NCBI GenBank assembly: GCA_024276195.1
Contig: JAJRXR010000014.1
Location: 30,507 to 94,506 of the forward strand
DNA: 64,000 nt
Direction: 5' to 3'
From: Planctomycetota bacterium
GTDB taxonomy: Bacteria; Planctomycetota; Phycisphaerae; Phycisphaerales; UBA1924
The notes beneath the pieces were generated by a model, which saw only the letters and a list, made by a program, of their open reading frames with translations, was not told the origin of the DNA and did no database searches. A program made the position numbers and the translations under genes. Of this stretch, positions 1 to 7,909 are shown piece after piece. The first letter of the stretch is position 1. Every line of letters begins with the position of its first letter.

Positions 1-54
1 GGCAAGGCGGAGGGCCTTGGGCGCCTGCTGGACTCTCGGCGTGGTCTGGGTCAT
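1..54 (-). CDS. Possible 5' end of a gene running off the left edge
   Basis: On the minus strand an ATG at 54-52 opens a frame of 18 codons with no stop before the window edge. The residues (MTQTTPRVQQAPKALRLA) match no family I recognise. There is no convincing ribosome binding site. It would be divergent from the gene at 210. This is only a possibility and could be chance. Confidence 0.22.
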   Translation of the reverse strand, partial: MTQTTPRVQQAPKALRLA

Positions 55-111
55 CGCATTGCGTCTGCCCCGTCTGGGCGAGAACCGATCCCCTTCAAGG
101 CCCGTATCGGA

Positions 112-139
112 TTGACGCGTCCCCGGGGTGCTCTAGACT
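112..139 (+). promoter_or_regulatory. Candidate sigma-70-type promoter for the gene at 210
   Basis: TTGACG (112-117) and TAGACT (134-139) are separated by 16 bp and lie about 70 bp upstream of the ATG at 210. The match is 5/6 and 4/6 to the standard consensus. Nothing else supports it, and planctomycete promoters may differ from the E. coli consensus. Confidence 0.4.
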
Positions 140-209
140 ACCCACCCCGGGACGCTCGGCGCGATGACGCCCGGGTCTGAGTTCACACCGACGACGCGAG
201 AGGATCGAT

Positions 210-857
210 ATGCAGCGGTCGAGGACATCCTGGACACGCCCGATTCGGGCTCTGGCGATCGCGTGTGTCGCGCTCGGCGCCGTTATGACCGCCCCGGGCG
301 CCGCCCCGGAGCCATCGCCCATCCCGACCTCGTGGGAGTTTGATTTCGACGCAGGGCCGCTGCGTCTGGCCCGGGTCGATGTTCCCGGCGTCGGCGTGCG
401 TCCGTTTTTCTATCTGACCTTCACCGTGACGAACTTCTGGGGCGCCGATCTGCTCTACGCCCCGGATTTTTACCTGAAAACCGACATGGGCGAGATTCTT
501 CGCTCGGGCGAGAACATCCCCCCGGCCGTCACCGCGGAGATGCTCAAACGCCTGGGCAACCCGCTGATCAAGGACCAGATCTCGATCCTGGGCAGCGTGC
601 TCGAAGGCGTTGAGAACGCGCGCTCGGGCGTGGTGATCTGGCCCGCGACGGACCTGGACGTGGACGAGATCATGGTCTTCGCGGCGAACCTCTCGGGCGA
701 GAGCACGGTCTTCTGGACCAAGGACCGCCAGACCGGGCAGCGCCAGAGGCACGTCCTGCGCAAGACGCTGATGCTCCGCTACGAGACCCCGGGCGACATG
801 ACCGACCGGGGCGGCGAGCCGCTCGAGCGGGTCGAGACCCTCTGGGTAATGCGGTAA
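210..857 (+). CDS. Secreted or periplasmic protein of unknown function
   Basis: The gene encodes 215 aa. An Arg-rich start (MQRSRTSWTRPIR) and a hydrophobic stretch at about residues 14-30 (LAIACVALGAVMTAPGAA) look like a signal peptide. The rest is a soluble domain with a possible beta-sandwich start (FFYLTFTVTNFWGADLLYAPDF), a typical way for exported proteins to describe attribute-like folds, but no family is recognised. GAGAGGA sits just upstream of the ATG at 210, which supports this start. It stands alone, with a candidate promoter at 112-139 and rpmA 159 bp downstream. Real coding is supported by codon bias and the clear start; the function is unknown. Confidence 0.7.
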   Translation: MQRSRTSWTRPIRALAIACVALGAVMTAPGAAPEPSPIPTSWEFDFDAGPLRLARVDVPGVGVRPFFYLTFTVTNFWGADLLYAPDFYLKTDMGEILRSGENIPPAVTAEMLKRLGNPLIKDQISILGSVLEGVENARSGVVIWPATDLDVDEIMVFAANLSGESTVFWTKDRQTGQRQRHVLRKTLMLRYETPGDMTDRGGEPLERVETLWVMR

Positions 858-892
858 GGCGTCAAAAGGGGTGAGCAGCCTCAATAGCTTCG

Positions 893-964
893 GGCGCCCC
901 GTCCGCCTATCCTTGCCGCTGGCGAGACGGCGCCCCGTCCGCCTATCCTTGCCGCTGGCGAGAC
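893..964. repeat. 36-bp perfect tandem duplication
   Basis: Bases 893-928 and 929-964 are identical 36-mers containing CCGTCCGCCTATCCTTGCC. The pair lies in the leader between the gene ending at 857 and rpmA (1017). The TATCCT in each unit could be a duplicated -10-like hexamer or part of a leader element, but this is not established. Confidence 0.85.
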
Positions 965-1016
965 AGACACCTGCCCCGCAGGCGACGAGCCTTGGGGATT
1001 GATTGGAGCCGACGCG

Positions 1017-1313
1017 ATGGCGCACAAAAAGGGACAGGGCTCGACCAAGAACGGGCGCGACTCGAACCCGCAGTACCGCGGGATCAAGCTCTACGGCGGT
1101 GAATGGGCCAAGCCCGGCGCGATCATCGTCCGCCAGTGCGGCACCAAGTTCAAGCCCGGCTTCAATGTCCGACGCGCCAAGGACGACACGCTCTTTAGCG
1201 TCGGCGAGGGTCGCGTCGTCTTCCAGGGTCGCAAGATCCACGTCGATCCGCCCGAGAGCGACGCGCAGCGCACCGTCCAGCTCCGACGCATGCGTGACGC
1301 CAAGGCGAGCTGA
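1017..1313 (+). CDS. rpmA: 50S ribosomal protein L27
   Basis: L27 is a large-subunit protein whose N-terminal tail reaches the peptidyl-transferase centre. This 98-aa protein begins [17 protein letters not shown], the diagnostic L27 N-terminus, and keeps GVKxYGGExxxxGxIIxRQxGTxFxPG (here [19 protein letters not shown]) followed by DDTLFS. It is about 10 residues longer than usual at the C-terminus. ATG 1017 is chosen over an upstream TTG (999) because GGAG at 1005-1008 is well spaced and L27 starts MAHKK in most bacteria. L27 normally follows rplU (L21); here there is no rplU next to it and the gene ends in a strong terminator, so it is probably transcribed alone. Confidence 0.97.
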   Translation: MAHKKGQGSTKNGRDSNPQYRGIKLYGGEWAKPGAIIVRQCGTKFKPGFNVRRAKDDTLFSVGEGRVVFQGRKIHVDPPESDAQRTVQLRRMRDAKAS

Positions 1314-1354
1314 GCCGCTCGTCCCGATAAAGAACACACCGACTATGACCCAAG

Positions 1355-1385
1355 CCGCCCGCGATCTTCGCGGGCGGTTTCTTTG
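1355..1385 (+). terminator. Rho-independent terminator after rpmA
   Basis: A perfect 10-bp GC stem, CCGCCCGCGA / TCGCGGGCGG with a 3-nt loop (1355-1377), is followed by TTTCTTTGG. It lies 41 bp after the rpmA stop. Confidence 0.85.
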
Positions 1386-1478
1386 GTTCCCGCGTCCGAT
1401 ACCCGCCAGAACCAGATCGCTGCGCTTTGAGATTCGCGCCCGGGCGGCTACGTTGTGAGACCACCTTGGAGAACACCG

Positions 1479-2123
1479 ATGCGTAGAACACTCACAACAC
1501 CGCTGGGCGCGATCGCCGTTGCGCTCGCCGCCGCCCCCTCGCTGGGCGCGATCGCTGGCTTTACCGAAGACTTCAACGCCGGGCTCGGCGGCTGGGGCGG
1601 CGGCGCGACGCTCGACCTGATCGCCACCGGCGGCGTCGGTGGCGCCGGCGACGGCTACCTGCTGATCTCAAACTCCAACCCGGCCCAGCTCGCGACACGC
1701 AACACATCGGCCCCGTACACGGGCGACCTGATCGCTGATGGTGTGACAGGCATGTCCTTCTGGCTGCGCGACCTCGGGGGTGAGGACACGCTGCGATTGC
1801 ACGTGGCCGTGGGCAACCCGGGCAACTTCTGGACGAGCGTTGTCGAGTTCTCGCCCGGCGCCGACGCCTGGACGTTCTACCAGGTGGACTTCACCGATTC
1901 CGCCTCGTGGGTCCGCCAGCAGGGCAGCGGCACGTTCGAGGACGCCCTGCGCGCCACCAACCGCATGCAGTTTCGCAACAACCCGCTCGCGGGGGATCCA
2001 TCATCGCCCGATGGGATCGCGGACTTCGCGCTCGACCGGATCACGCTCGTGCCGTCGCCGGGGACGCTGGCGATGCTGCTGGTGTTCGGGCCGCTGGCGA
2101 AGAGGCGTTCGAGGCGAGCCTGA
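1479..2123 (+). CDS. Secreted protein with a PEP-CTERM-like C-terminus
   Basis: The gene encodes 214 aa. A signal peptide is clear (MRRTLTTPLGAIAVALAAAPSLGAIA), followed by an acidic/aromatic beta-rich domain (FTEDFNAGLGGWGG) similar in style to laminin-G/concanavalin-like exported proteins with FxEDF openings. The C-terminus VPSPGTLAMLLVFGPLAKRRSRRA has the V-P-S-P, hydrophobic helix and Arg cluster of PEP-CTERM sorting signals, so the protein is probably processed and placed at the cell surface or in the matrix by an exosortase system (inference; no exosortase gene is in the window). ATG 1479 with GGAG at 1468-1471 is preferred to a GTG at 1455. It ends 7 bp from the convergent kdsA gene. 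Confidence 0.75.
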   Translation: MRRTLTTPLGAIAVALAAAPSLGAIAGFTEDFNAGLGGWGGGATLDLIATGGVGGAGDGYLLISNSNPAQLATRNTSAPYTGDLIADGVTGMSFWLRDLGGEDTLRLHVAVGNPGNFWTSVVEFSPGADAWTFYQVDFTDSASWVRQQGSGTFEDALRATNRMQFRNNPLAGDPSSPDGIADFALDRITLVPSPGTLAMLLVFGPLAKRRSRRA

Positions 2124-2130
2124 TCGGGCG

Positions 2131-3000
2131 TCATCGGGGCGGGTCAATATCGATCGCGCGCCTGACCGCCGCGACGCTCGCGAGCACCTCGCCCACGTCG
2201 CTCAGCGGGAGCTGCGTCGCGCCGTCGGAGAGCGCCTCGCGCGGGTTCGGGTGGGCCTCGATGAAGAGCGCGTGAACGCCGGCGGCGGTCGCGGCCCTTG
2301 CGAGCATCGGCGCCCGCTCGGGCCTGCCGCCCGTTTGCTGGCCCGAGCCGGGGAGCTGGGTCGAGTGCGTGACGTCAAAGCAGACCGGCGGCGGGCCAAG
2401 GTCGGTAAAGCCCGAGCAGTCGAGCTCCATGAGATCGCCGAGACCGATGAAATCGTTGACGAGTCGGTGGTAGCCGAAGAACGTGCCGCGCTCGATGAGC
2501 AGGACGTTGTCGAGCCCGCCCTCGGAGAGCTTGCGGACGGGGCCGGACATCTCTTCGGGCGAGAGGAACTGACCCTTCTTGACGCTGACAGCCCGGTTGT
2601 GGGCGTTGGCGCTGTGGGCCGCCGCGAGGAGCAGGTCCGTCTGGCGGCAGAGGAACGCGGGGATCTGGAGCATGTCCACGACGCGGGCGACGGGCTCGCA
2701 CTGCTCGGGCGTGTGGACATCGGTGGTGACGGGGACGCCCAACTCGTCGCGGACGCGGGCGAGCGCGTCGAGGCCCCGGGCGAGGCCCGGGCCACGCGGC
2801 GAGGCGATGCTGGTGCGGTTGGCCTTGTCGAACGAGGCCTTGAAGATCAGCGAGAGACCCAGGCCTTGGCAGGCGTCCTTGAGGACGCGCCCGACCTCGA
2901 GGGCGAGTTCGGGGGATTCGAGCGAGCAGGGGCCGCCGATGATCGTCAGCGGGCGCCCGGGACCGATGGTGACGTCGCCGACGTGGCAGCTTCGGGTCAT
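2131..3000 (-). CDS. kdsA: 3-deoxy-8-phosphooctulonate synthase (Kdo-8-P synthase)
   Basis: KdsA condenses phosphoenolpyruvate with D-arabinose 5-phosphate to Kdo-8-phosphate, the first committed step to the Kdo sugar of lipopolysaccharide, in the cytoplasm. The 289-aa length is typical. Family motifs are visible: IIGGPCSLES near residue 20, FKASFDKANRTS at about 53-64, GLARGLDAL, TDVHTPEQ at about 92-99, DMLQIPAFLCRQTDLL, NRAVSVKKGQF, ERGTFFGYH, FDVTHSTQLPG and FIEAHPNP. The Cys in PAFLCRQ and the substrate loop are intact. No clear Shine-Dalgarno precedes the ATG at 3000. The waaA remnant across tRNA-Val is the same pathway, so the two probably belong to a Kdo locus split onto opposite strands. 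Confidence 0.96.
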   Translation of the reverse strand: MTRSCHVGDVTIGPGRPLTIIGGPCSLESPELALEVGRVLKDACQGLGLSLIFKASFDKANRTSIASPRGPGLARGLDALARVRDELGVPVTTDVHTPEQCEPVARVVDMLQIPAFLCRQTDLLLAAAHSANAHNRAVSVKKGQFLSPEEMSGPVRKLSEGGLDNVLLIERGTFFGYHRLVNDFIGLGDLMELDCSGFTDLGPPPVCFDVTHSTQLPGSGQQTGGRPERAPMLARAATAAGVHALFIEAHPNPREALSDGATQLPLSDVGEVLASVAAVRRAIDIDPPR

Positions 3001-3067
3001 GGGGCAACGGTAGCCCGCCCAGGGGGATCCTCGCGGGCGGCGTTGCGGGCGTAGGCTTGGTCCGCCC

Positions 3068-3141
3068 GGGCGGGTAGCTCAGTTGGCCAGAGCGTTCGCC
3101 TTACACGCGAAGGGTCGCGGGTTCGAGTCCCGCCCCGCCCA
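3068..3141 (+). tRNA. tRNA-Val (anticodon TAC)
   Basis: The 74-nt cloverleaf is complete: acceptor GGGCGGG / CCCGCCC, D arm GCTC/GAGC, anticodon stem TTCGC/GCGAA around loop CTTACAC (anticodon TAC), T arm GCGGG-TTCGAGT-CCCGC and discriminator A. The CCA end is not encoded. Confidence 0.96.
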
Positions 3142-3170
3142 TTGGCCCATCGCGCTCGCACGGACAGGGC

Positions 3171-4448
3171 ATGAACGCACTCGATCTGGCGTACATCCTG
3201 GGCGGCGTCATCAGCGCCCCGGTCTGGCTGCGCAAGCGGCGCCAGGGCTGGCCCGAACGCTTCGGGCGTGTCGAGCCCATGCTCTCCGGGCGCTAACCCT
3301 CCGGGCGTGAGCCCTCCGGGCGACCGCGGATCATGCTCCACGCGGTCTCGGTGGGGGAGGTCAACGCCCTGCGCCCGCTGGCAGCGCTGCTCGAGGGTCG
3401 GGCTGATCTGATTATCTCGACAACCACGGACACCGGCCTGGCGCGCGCGCAGGCGCTGTTCGCGCAGACGTGCGAGGTGGTGCGCTACCCGCTGGATTTC
3501 TCGTGGGCGGTGGGGCGTTTTCTGGACTCGATCAGGCCCGACGTGGTCGGGCTGGTGGAGCTGGAGCTGTGGCCGAACTTTTTGCGAGCGTGCCGGAGGC
3601 GGGACATCCCGGTCTGTGTGATCAACGGGCGTCTGAGCGAACGCTCGTTCAAGGGGTACCGGCGCTTCCGACCCGTCGTTGGGGGGATGTTCCGGTCGCT
3701 GGAGGTCGCGGCGGTCCAGGATGAGGCGTACCGGGCTCGGTTCGAGGCGATGGGCGTCGCGCCCGAGCGGTGCATGGTCACGGGCTCGATGAAGTGGGAC
3801 AGCCTGGACGTTTCGCGCCCGGTGGCCGGGGCGAGTGAGGAGGCGCGGGCGCTGGGGCGGGCGATGGGGATCGACCCGGGGCGCCAGCTGATCGTCGCGG
3901 GCAGCACCGGGCCGGGCGAGGAGGCGATGGTGCGCCGGGCCTGCCCGCCCGGGGCGCAGCTCGCGTGCGCACCGCGCAAGCCAGAGCGGTTTGCTGAGGC
4001 GGGCGCAGCGCTCGAGCCGTGCACCAGGCGATCGCAGAATGAGGCGCCAATGCCCGGGGGCGATCGGTTCCTGCTCGACACGATCGGGGAGCTGGGGCTG
4101 CTGTATCAACTGGCGGATATCGCGGTGGTGGGGCGTTCGTTCGGGGATTTGCACGGCTCGGACCCGATCGAGCCCGTCGCCCTGGGCGCCGCGACGCTCA
4201 TCGGCGAGCGGTTCGGCGATTTCGAGTCCATCGTCGAGGCCCTGCTCAATGGCGGGGGGATCGAGGTCGTCTCGGCGGAGGCGCTCGCGGGGCGATTGAG
4301 CGAACTGCTGGACGACGGGCAGGCCCGGGCGGGCTTGGCACAGCGGGGGCGGGGGTGCATTCTGGAGCGTCAGGGGGCGGCCCGGCGGCACGCGGAGGTG
4401 CTTCTGGGACTCGCAGACGGGGTTGGAGAGGAAATGAGAGGCGGTTGA
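3171..4448 (+). pseudogene. waaA: Interrupted Kdo transferase (waaA/kdtA) with an in-frame stop
   Basis: WaaA (GT30) transfers Kdo from CMP-Kdo to lipid A precursor at the inner membrane. Reading from ATG 3171 gives a normal membrane-anchor start (MNALDLAYILGGVISAPVWL...ERFGRV) and then a TAA at 3294-3296. The same frame goes on to 4448 with the conserved core: HAVSVGE (holding the catalytic Glu), RPDVVGLVELELWPNFL, CVINGRLSERS, GSMKWD, APRKPERF and GRSFGDLHGSDPIEP. With the stop ignored, the whole is 425 codons, the usual family length. The stop lies in the first of three 15-bp repeats (3285-3329). Translation could restart at ATG 3333 (371 aa, catalytic Glu retained but membrane anchor lost). 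Sequencing error, true pseudogene or restart are all possible. Confidence 0.75.
3285..3329 (+). repeat. Three 15-bp tandem repeats (TCCGGGCG-based) inside waaA
   Basis: The units are 3285-3299, 3300-3314 and 3315-3329. All start with TCCGGGCG; units 1 and 2 end CTAACCC and TGAGCCC. The period is a multiple of three, so copy number does not shift the frame, but unit 1 carries the TAA stop. Without units 1 and 2 the protein would read ...MLSGRPRIMLHAVSVGE, as expected for WaaA. Confidence 0.85.
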
Positions 4449-4522
4449 TCGCGTCTGACGCGGATGTGTCCTAGGATCGCGCCTGCGCGGCGAGTTGAGC
4501 GTGCGAGAGCACGACCGTTGCC

Positions 4523-4595
4523 GGGGGCGTAGCTCAATCGGTAGAGCACCGGCCTTTTAAGCCGTTGGTTGTGGGTTCGAGTCCCCCCGCCCCTA
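4523..4595 (+). tRNA. tRNA-Lys (anticodon TTT)
   Basis: The 73-nt cloverleaf has acceptor GGGGGCG / CGCCCCT, D arm GCTC/GAGC, anticodon loop CTTTTAA (anticodon TTT), T loop TTCGAGT and discriminator A. Two stem positions do not pair: C27 with T43 and T50 with C64. CCA is not encoded. Confidence 0.9.
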
Positions 4596-4698
4596 TTGAG
4601 CGTCTCCGAGTGGAGGCGCCAGACCCGCCGAGTTGGAACCCGCAACGGACGCGGGGAGCGGGCGACGATCATCGGTCCGGGATGGAGAGAGCCGGAAC

Positions 4699-7600
4699 GT
4701 GAGTCAGCTCAGCCAAGGTGGTATCACGGAACAGGAAACCCTCGTCGTTCACGCGGCGTGGACCGACGGGCGTCTGCACCTGTGGGGCGAGACGGGCGGC
4801 GCGCGCGCGCCCTCGCCCGAGAGCGGGGGGGAGGCGAGCCCGTTCGCGCTCGACCCGGCGCGCCTGCGCGAGGCGCTGGCGATCGACGCCGGGCGCGAGA
4901 GCGAGATCGAGATGCGTCTGCCCGCGAGCGGGGCGAGCCCCGCGCCGAGCACCGAGATGGCGCTGGCGATGGGGCGGTCGGCCCACGAGGACGAGGGGGC
5001 GGCGACGGGTCTGGGGCTGTTTCGGATCCCGACGCTCGCGTTCGAGCCCGGAGAGGCGGCGGCGGTGCTCGAGCTGCTGCTCGATTCGAGCGTGGGCAGG
5101 GTGACACTCGGCGCCTCGGTCGGATACCTGGCGATGGTCGCTCGCCTGGCGCGCCACCTGCTCGGGCGACACAGATTTGTGCCCATGGCCTGTCAGGACG
5201 GGACCGGCAAGCTCACCGGGGCGTGGCGCGGGTGGATGAGCGATGAGGCGAGCGCCGAGCGGGCTGCGGCGTTGTGCATGGCGGCGCCGCCGGTGGTGCG
5301 CGCGGTTGTGGACGAGAACGAGCACCACGCGTGGACGATCGTTGAGCAGATGGTGGGGGCGTTGATCGACGCGGCGTGCCGACGGGTGCTGATCTCCGAG
5401 GAGATGACCGACACCATCGAGGGCCAGAGCCCGGAGGTGGACCCGCAGGTCGCGTGGCTGACGGGGCTCCTGGGCGAACGGGTCAAGGTCCCGACGACGC
5501 CTCAGCAGCGCACCGATATGGCGCGCCGGATCAAACGCTGGATCGGGGCGCTCGAGGACCGGGGGCAGAGCTCGACGTGGCGTCTGTGCTTCCGCCTCAA
5601 CGAGCCGCTGGACGAGGAGCTGCCCGACGATCTGGACGACACCGCGGGGTCGCTGAACTGGTCGGTGAGTTTCTACCTGCAATCGCAGGAAGACTCGGGC
5701 GTGATCGTCGAGGCGGCGGACATCTGGCTGCTCTCGCGCGATCGCGTGACGATCGAGGGGTACACGCTCGAATCACCCCAGGAGCTGTTGCTTGGAGAGC
5801 TCGGGCGCGCGAGCCGCTTGTATAAGCGTTTGGAGACGGCGCTGAGCGAGAGCGAGCCGATTGATGTGGCGCTGACGACGCGCCAGGCGTACGAGTTTCT
5901 GCACGAGATCAAGCCGGTGCTCGTCGAGCAGGGGTTCGGTGTGGTCTCGCCCGCGTGGTGGGATTCGCCGGTCGGGCGTCTCGGGGCGCGTTTGCGGATT
6001 GATTCGGGCGAGCTTGACGCGGACGCCGGCCCGGGCTCGGGCGGGGCGGCGGGGGCGCAGATCGGGCTGACGGCGCTGGTGGGGTACCACTGGGAGATCG
6101 CCATCGGGGACACGACGCTGACGCTCAACGAGTTCGAGCAGTTCGCGAGCAAGTCGAGCCCGCTGGTGCGCGTGGGGGGCAAGTGGGTCGAGATCCGCCC
6201 GGAGGACGTGCAGAACGCGATCAAGTTCATCCGGGAGAACCCGGGCGGGCAGATGCCGTTGGCCGAGGCGATGAGCCTGGCGTTCGCGTCGGACACGAGC
6301 CAGACGGGCGTGCCGGTGGTGGGGCTGGAGGCGACGGGGTGGGTCTCGGATCTGCTGGGCGGGTCGGACGAGAACGCGAAGGTGGAGTTCCCGCAGCTGC
6401 CCACGCCCAGGGGGTTCGTCGGGACGCTGCGTCCATATCAGGAGCGCGGGCTGAGCTGGCTGGCGTTTCTTGAGCGGTTCGGGCTGGGGGTGTGTCTGGC
6501 CGACGACATGGGCCTGGGCAAGACGATCCAGCTCTTGGCGCTGCTGGTGCACGAGCGCGAGGAGGGCGAGCGGACCGGGGAGGCGGTGGACCCGACGCTG
6601 CTGGTGGCGCCGATGTCGGTGATCGGTAACTGGATGCACGAGACCAAGAAGTTCGCGCCGGGTCTGAAGGTGCGGATCCACCACGGGGTGGAGCGCCTGA
6701 CCGGCGAGGAGCTGGTCGAGGCGTCCGAGTCGAGCGATCTGGTGGTGACGACGTACGCGCTGGTCCACCGGGATCTGGAGACGCTCGGGCGGGTGCGCTG
6801 GGGGCGGATCGTGCTCGACGAGGCGCAGTTCGTGAAGAACCCGGCGGCGAAGCAGTCCAAGGCGGTGCGGGCGATCGAGGCGCCGCGCCGGATCGCGCTC
6901 ACGGGCACGCCGGTGGAGAACCGCCTGACGGAGCTGTGGTCGATCATGGACTTCCTGAACCCGGGGTTTCTGGGGACGGTGGGGAGCTTTCGCAAGCGTT
7001 TCGCGGTGCCGATCGAGCGGTACCACGACCAGGCCAAGAGCGAGCGTCTGCGGGCGTTGGTGAGGCCGTTCATTTTGCGGCGCGTCAAGACGGACCCGAA
7101 CGTGGTGTCGGATCTGCCCGAGAAGATCGAGTCCAAGGAGTACTGCCACCTCACGAGCGAGCAGGCGACGCTGTACGAGAGCTGCGTCAAGCGGATGCTC
7201 GCGGACGTGGACCAGAGCGAGGGGATCCACAGGCGGGGCGTGGTGCTCGCGTCGCTGATCCGTCTCAAGCAGATCTGCAACCACCCGTCGCAGATGCTCA
7301 AGGACCACGACTTCGCGTCGTCGCGCCCGGTGGATCCGTCGCGCTCGGGCAAGTGCGTGCGTCTGCTCGAGCAGCTCGACGAGGCGCTCAGCGAGGGCGA
7401 CCAGGTGCTGGTGTTCACGCAGTTCCGCCAGATGGGGCACCTGCTGGCGTCGATGCTGCGCCACGAGCTTGGGCGTGAGGTGCTGTTCCTGCACGGCGGG
7501 ACGCCGCAGGGGCAGAGGCAGAAGATGGTGGACCAGTTCCAATCAGAGAACAACACGGCTCCGATCCTGCTGCTCTCGCTCAAGGCGGGCGGCGTGGGCC

Positions 7601-7893
7601 TGAACCTGACGGCGGCGACGCACGTCTTTCATTATGACCGGTGGTGGAACCCGGCGGTGGAGAACCAGGCGACGGACCGGGCGTACCGCATCGGGCAGAC
7701 GCGGACGGTGCAGGTGCACAAGTACGTCGTCCGGGGCACGCTCGAAGAGCGGATCGACGAGATGATCGAATCGAAGATGGAGCTTGCGGACAACATCATC
7801 GGCGCCGGCGAGCGCTGGCTGACGGAACTGGACACGGACCAGCTCCGCGACATCCTGACGCTGCGGAGCGACGCGGTCGGGGACGAGGCGTGA
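4699..7893 (+). CDS. SNF2-family DEAD/DEAH-type helicase-like ATPase
   Basis: The gene encodes 1064 aa. The N-terminal half (about 1-560) is the bacterial SNF2-associated region. The ATPase core follows: ADDMGLGKTIQLLALL (motif I), LLVAPMSVIGNW (Ia), IVLDEAQFVKN (II, DEAQ), ALTGTPVENRLTELWSI (III), VLVFTQFRQMG (IV), SLKAGGVGLNLTAA (V) and DRAYRIGQT (VI), ending with the SNF2 tail EERIDEMI. Such enzymes translocate on duplex DNA to remodel protein-DNA or RNA polymerase complexes; the exact role here is unknown. GTG 4699 is chosen over TTG 4633 because GGAGAG at 4684-4689 is well placed. The SWIM protein starts 16 bp after the stop, and this two-gene pairing recurs in bacteria, suggesting a joint complex. 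Confidence 0.93.
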   Translation: MSQLSQGGITEQETLVVHAAWTDGRLHLWGETGGARAPSPESGGEASPFALDPARLREALAIDAGRESEIEMRLPASGASPAPSTEMALAMGRSAHEDEGAATGLGLFRIPTLAFEPGEAAAVLELLLDSSVGRVTLGASVGYLAMVARLARHLLGRHRFVPMACQDGTGKLTGAWRGWMSDEASAERAAALCMAAPPVVRAVVDENEHHAWTIVEQMVGALIDAACRRVLISEEMTDTIEGQSPEVDPQVAWLTGLLGERVKVPTTPQQRTDMARRIKRWIGALEDRGQSSTWRLCFRLNEPLDEELPDDLDDTAGSLNWSVSFYLQSQEDSGVIVEAADIWLLSRDRVTIEGYTLESPQELLLGELGRASRLYKRLETALSESEPIDVALTTRQAYEFLHEIKPVLVEQGFGVVSPAWWDSPVGRLGARLRIDSGELDADAGPGSGGAAGAQIGLTALVGYHWEIAIGDTTLTLNEFEQFASKSSPLVRVGGKWVEIRPEDVQNAIKFIRENPGGQMPLAEAMSLAFASDTSQTGVPVVGLEATGWVSDLLGGSDENAKVEFPQLPTPRGFVGTLRPYQERGLSWLAFLERFGLGVCLADDMGLGKTIQLLALLVHEREEGERTGEAVDPTLLVAPMSVIGNWMHETKKFAPGLKVRIHHGVERLTGEELVEASESSDLVVTTYALVHRDLETLGRVRWGRIVLDEAQFVKNPAAKQSKAVRAIEAPRRIALTGTPVENRLTELWSIMDFLNPGFLGTVGSFRKRFAVPIERYHDQAKSERLRALVRPFILRRVKTDPNVVSDLPEKIESKEYCHLTSEQATLYESCVKRMLADVDQSEGIHRRGVVLASLIRLKQICNHPSQMLKDHDFASSRPVDPSRSGKCVRLLEQLDEALSEGDQVLVFTQFRQMGHLLASMLRHELGREVLFLHGGTPQGQRQKMVDQFQSENNTAPILLLSLKAGGVGLNLTAATHVFHYDRWWNPAVENQATDRAYRIGQTRTVQVHKYVVRGTLEERIDEMIESKMELADNIIGAGERWLTELDTDQLRDILTLRSDAVGDEA

Positions 7894-7909
7894 GGCGAGA
7901 GACATCAGC

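Noticed and set aside
183-1337. 384-codon minus-strand frame at the left end
   Set aside because: Runs through the 36-bp tandem repeat and rpmA; composition unlike real proteins.
3083-3310. 75-codon plus frame starting in tRNA-Val
   Set aside because: Begins inside the tRNA; the real frame there is the waaA N-terminus.
2997-4391. 464-codon minus-strand frame opposite waaA
   Set aside because: Crosses tRNA-Val and has no homology; the plus frame has the WaaA motifs.
5773-7542. 589-codon minus-strand frame opposite the SNF2 gene
   Set aside because: Arg/His/Leu-rich shadow; the plus strand has all helicase motifs.
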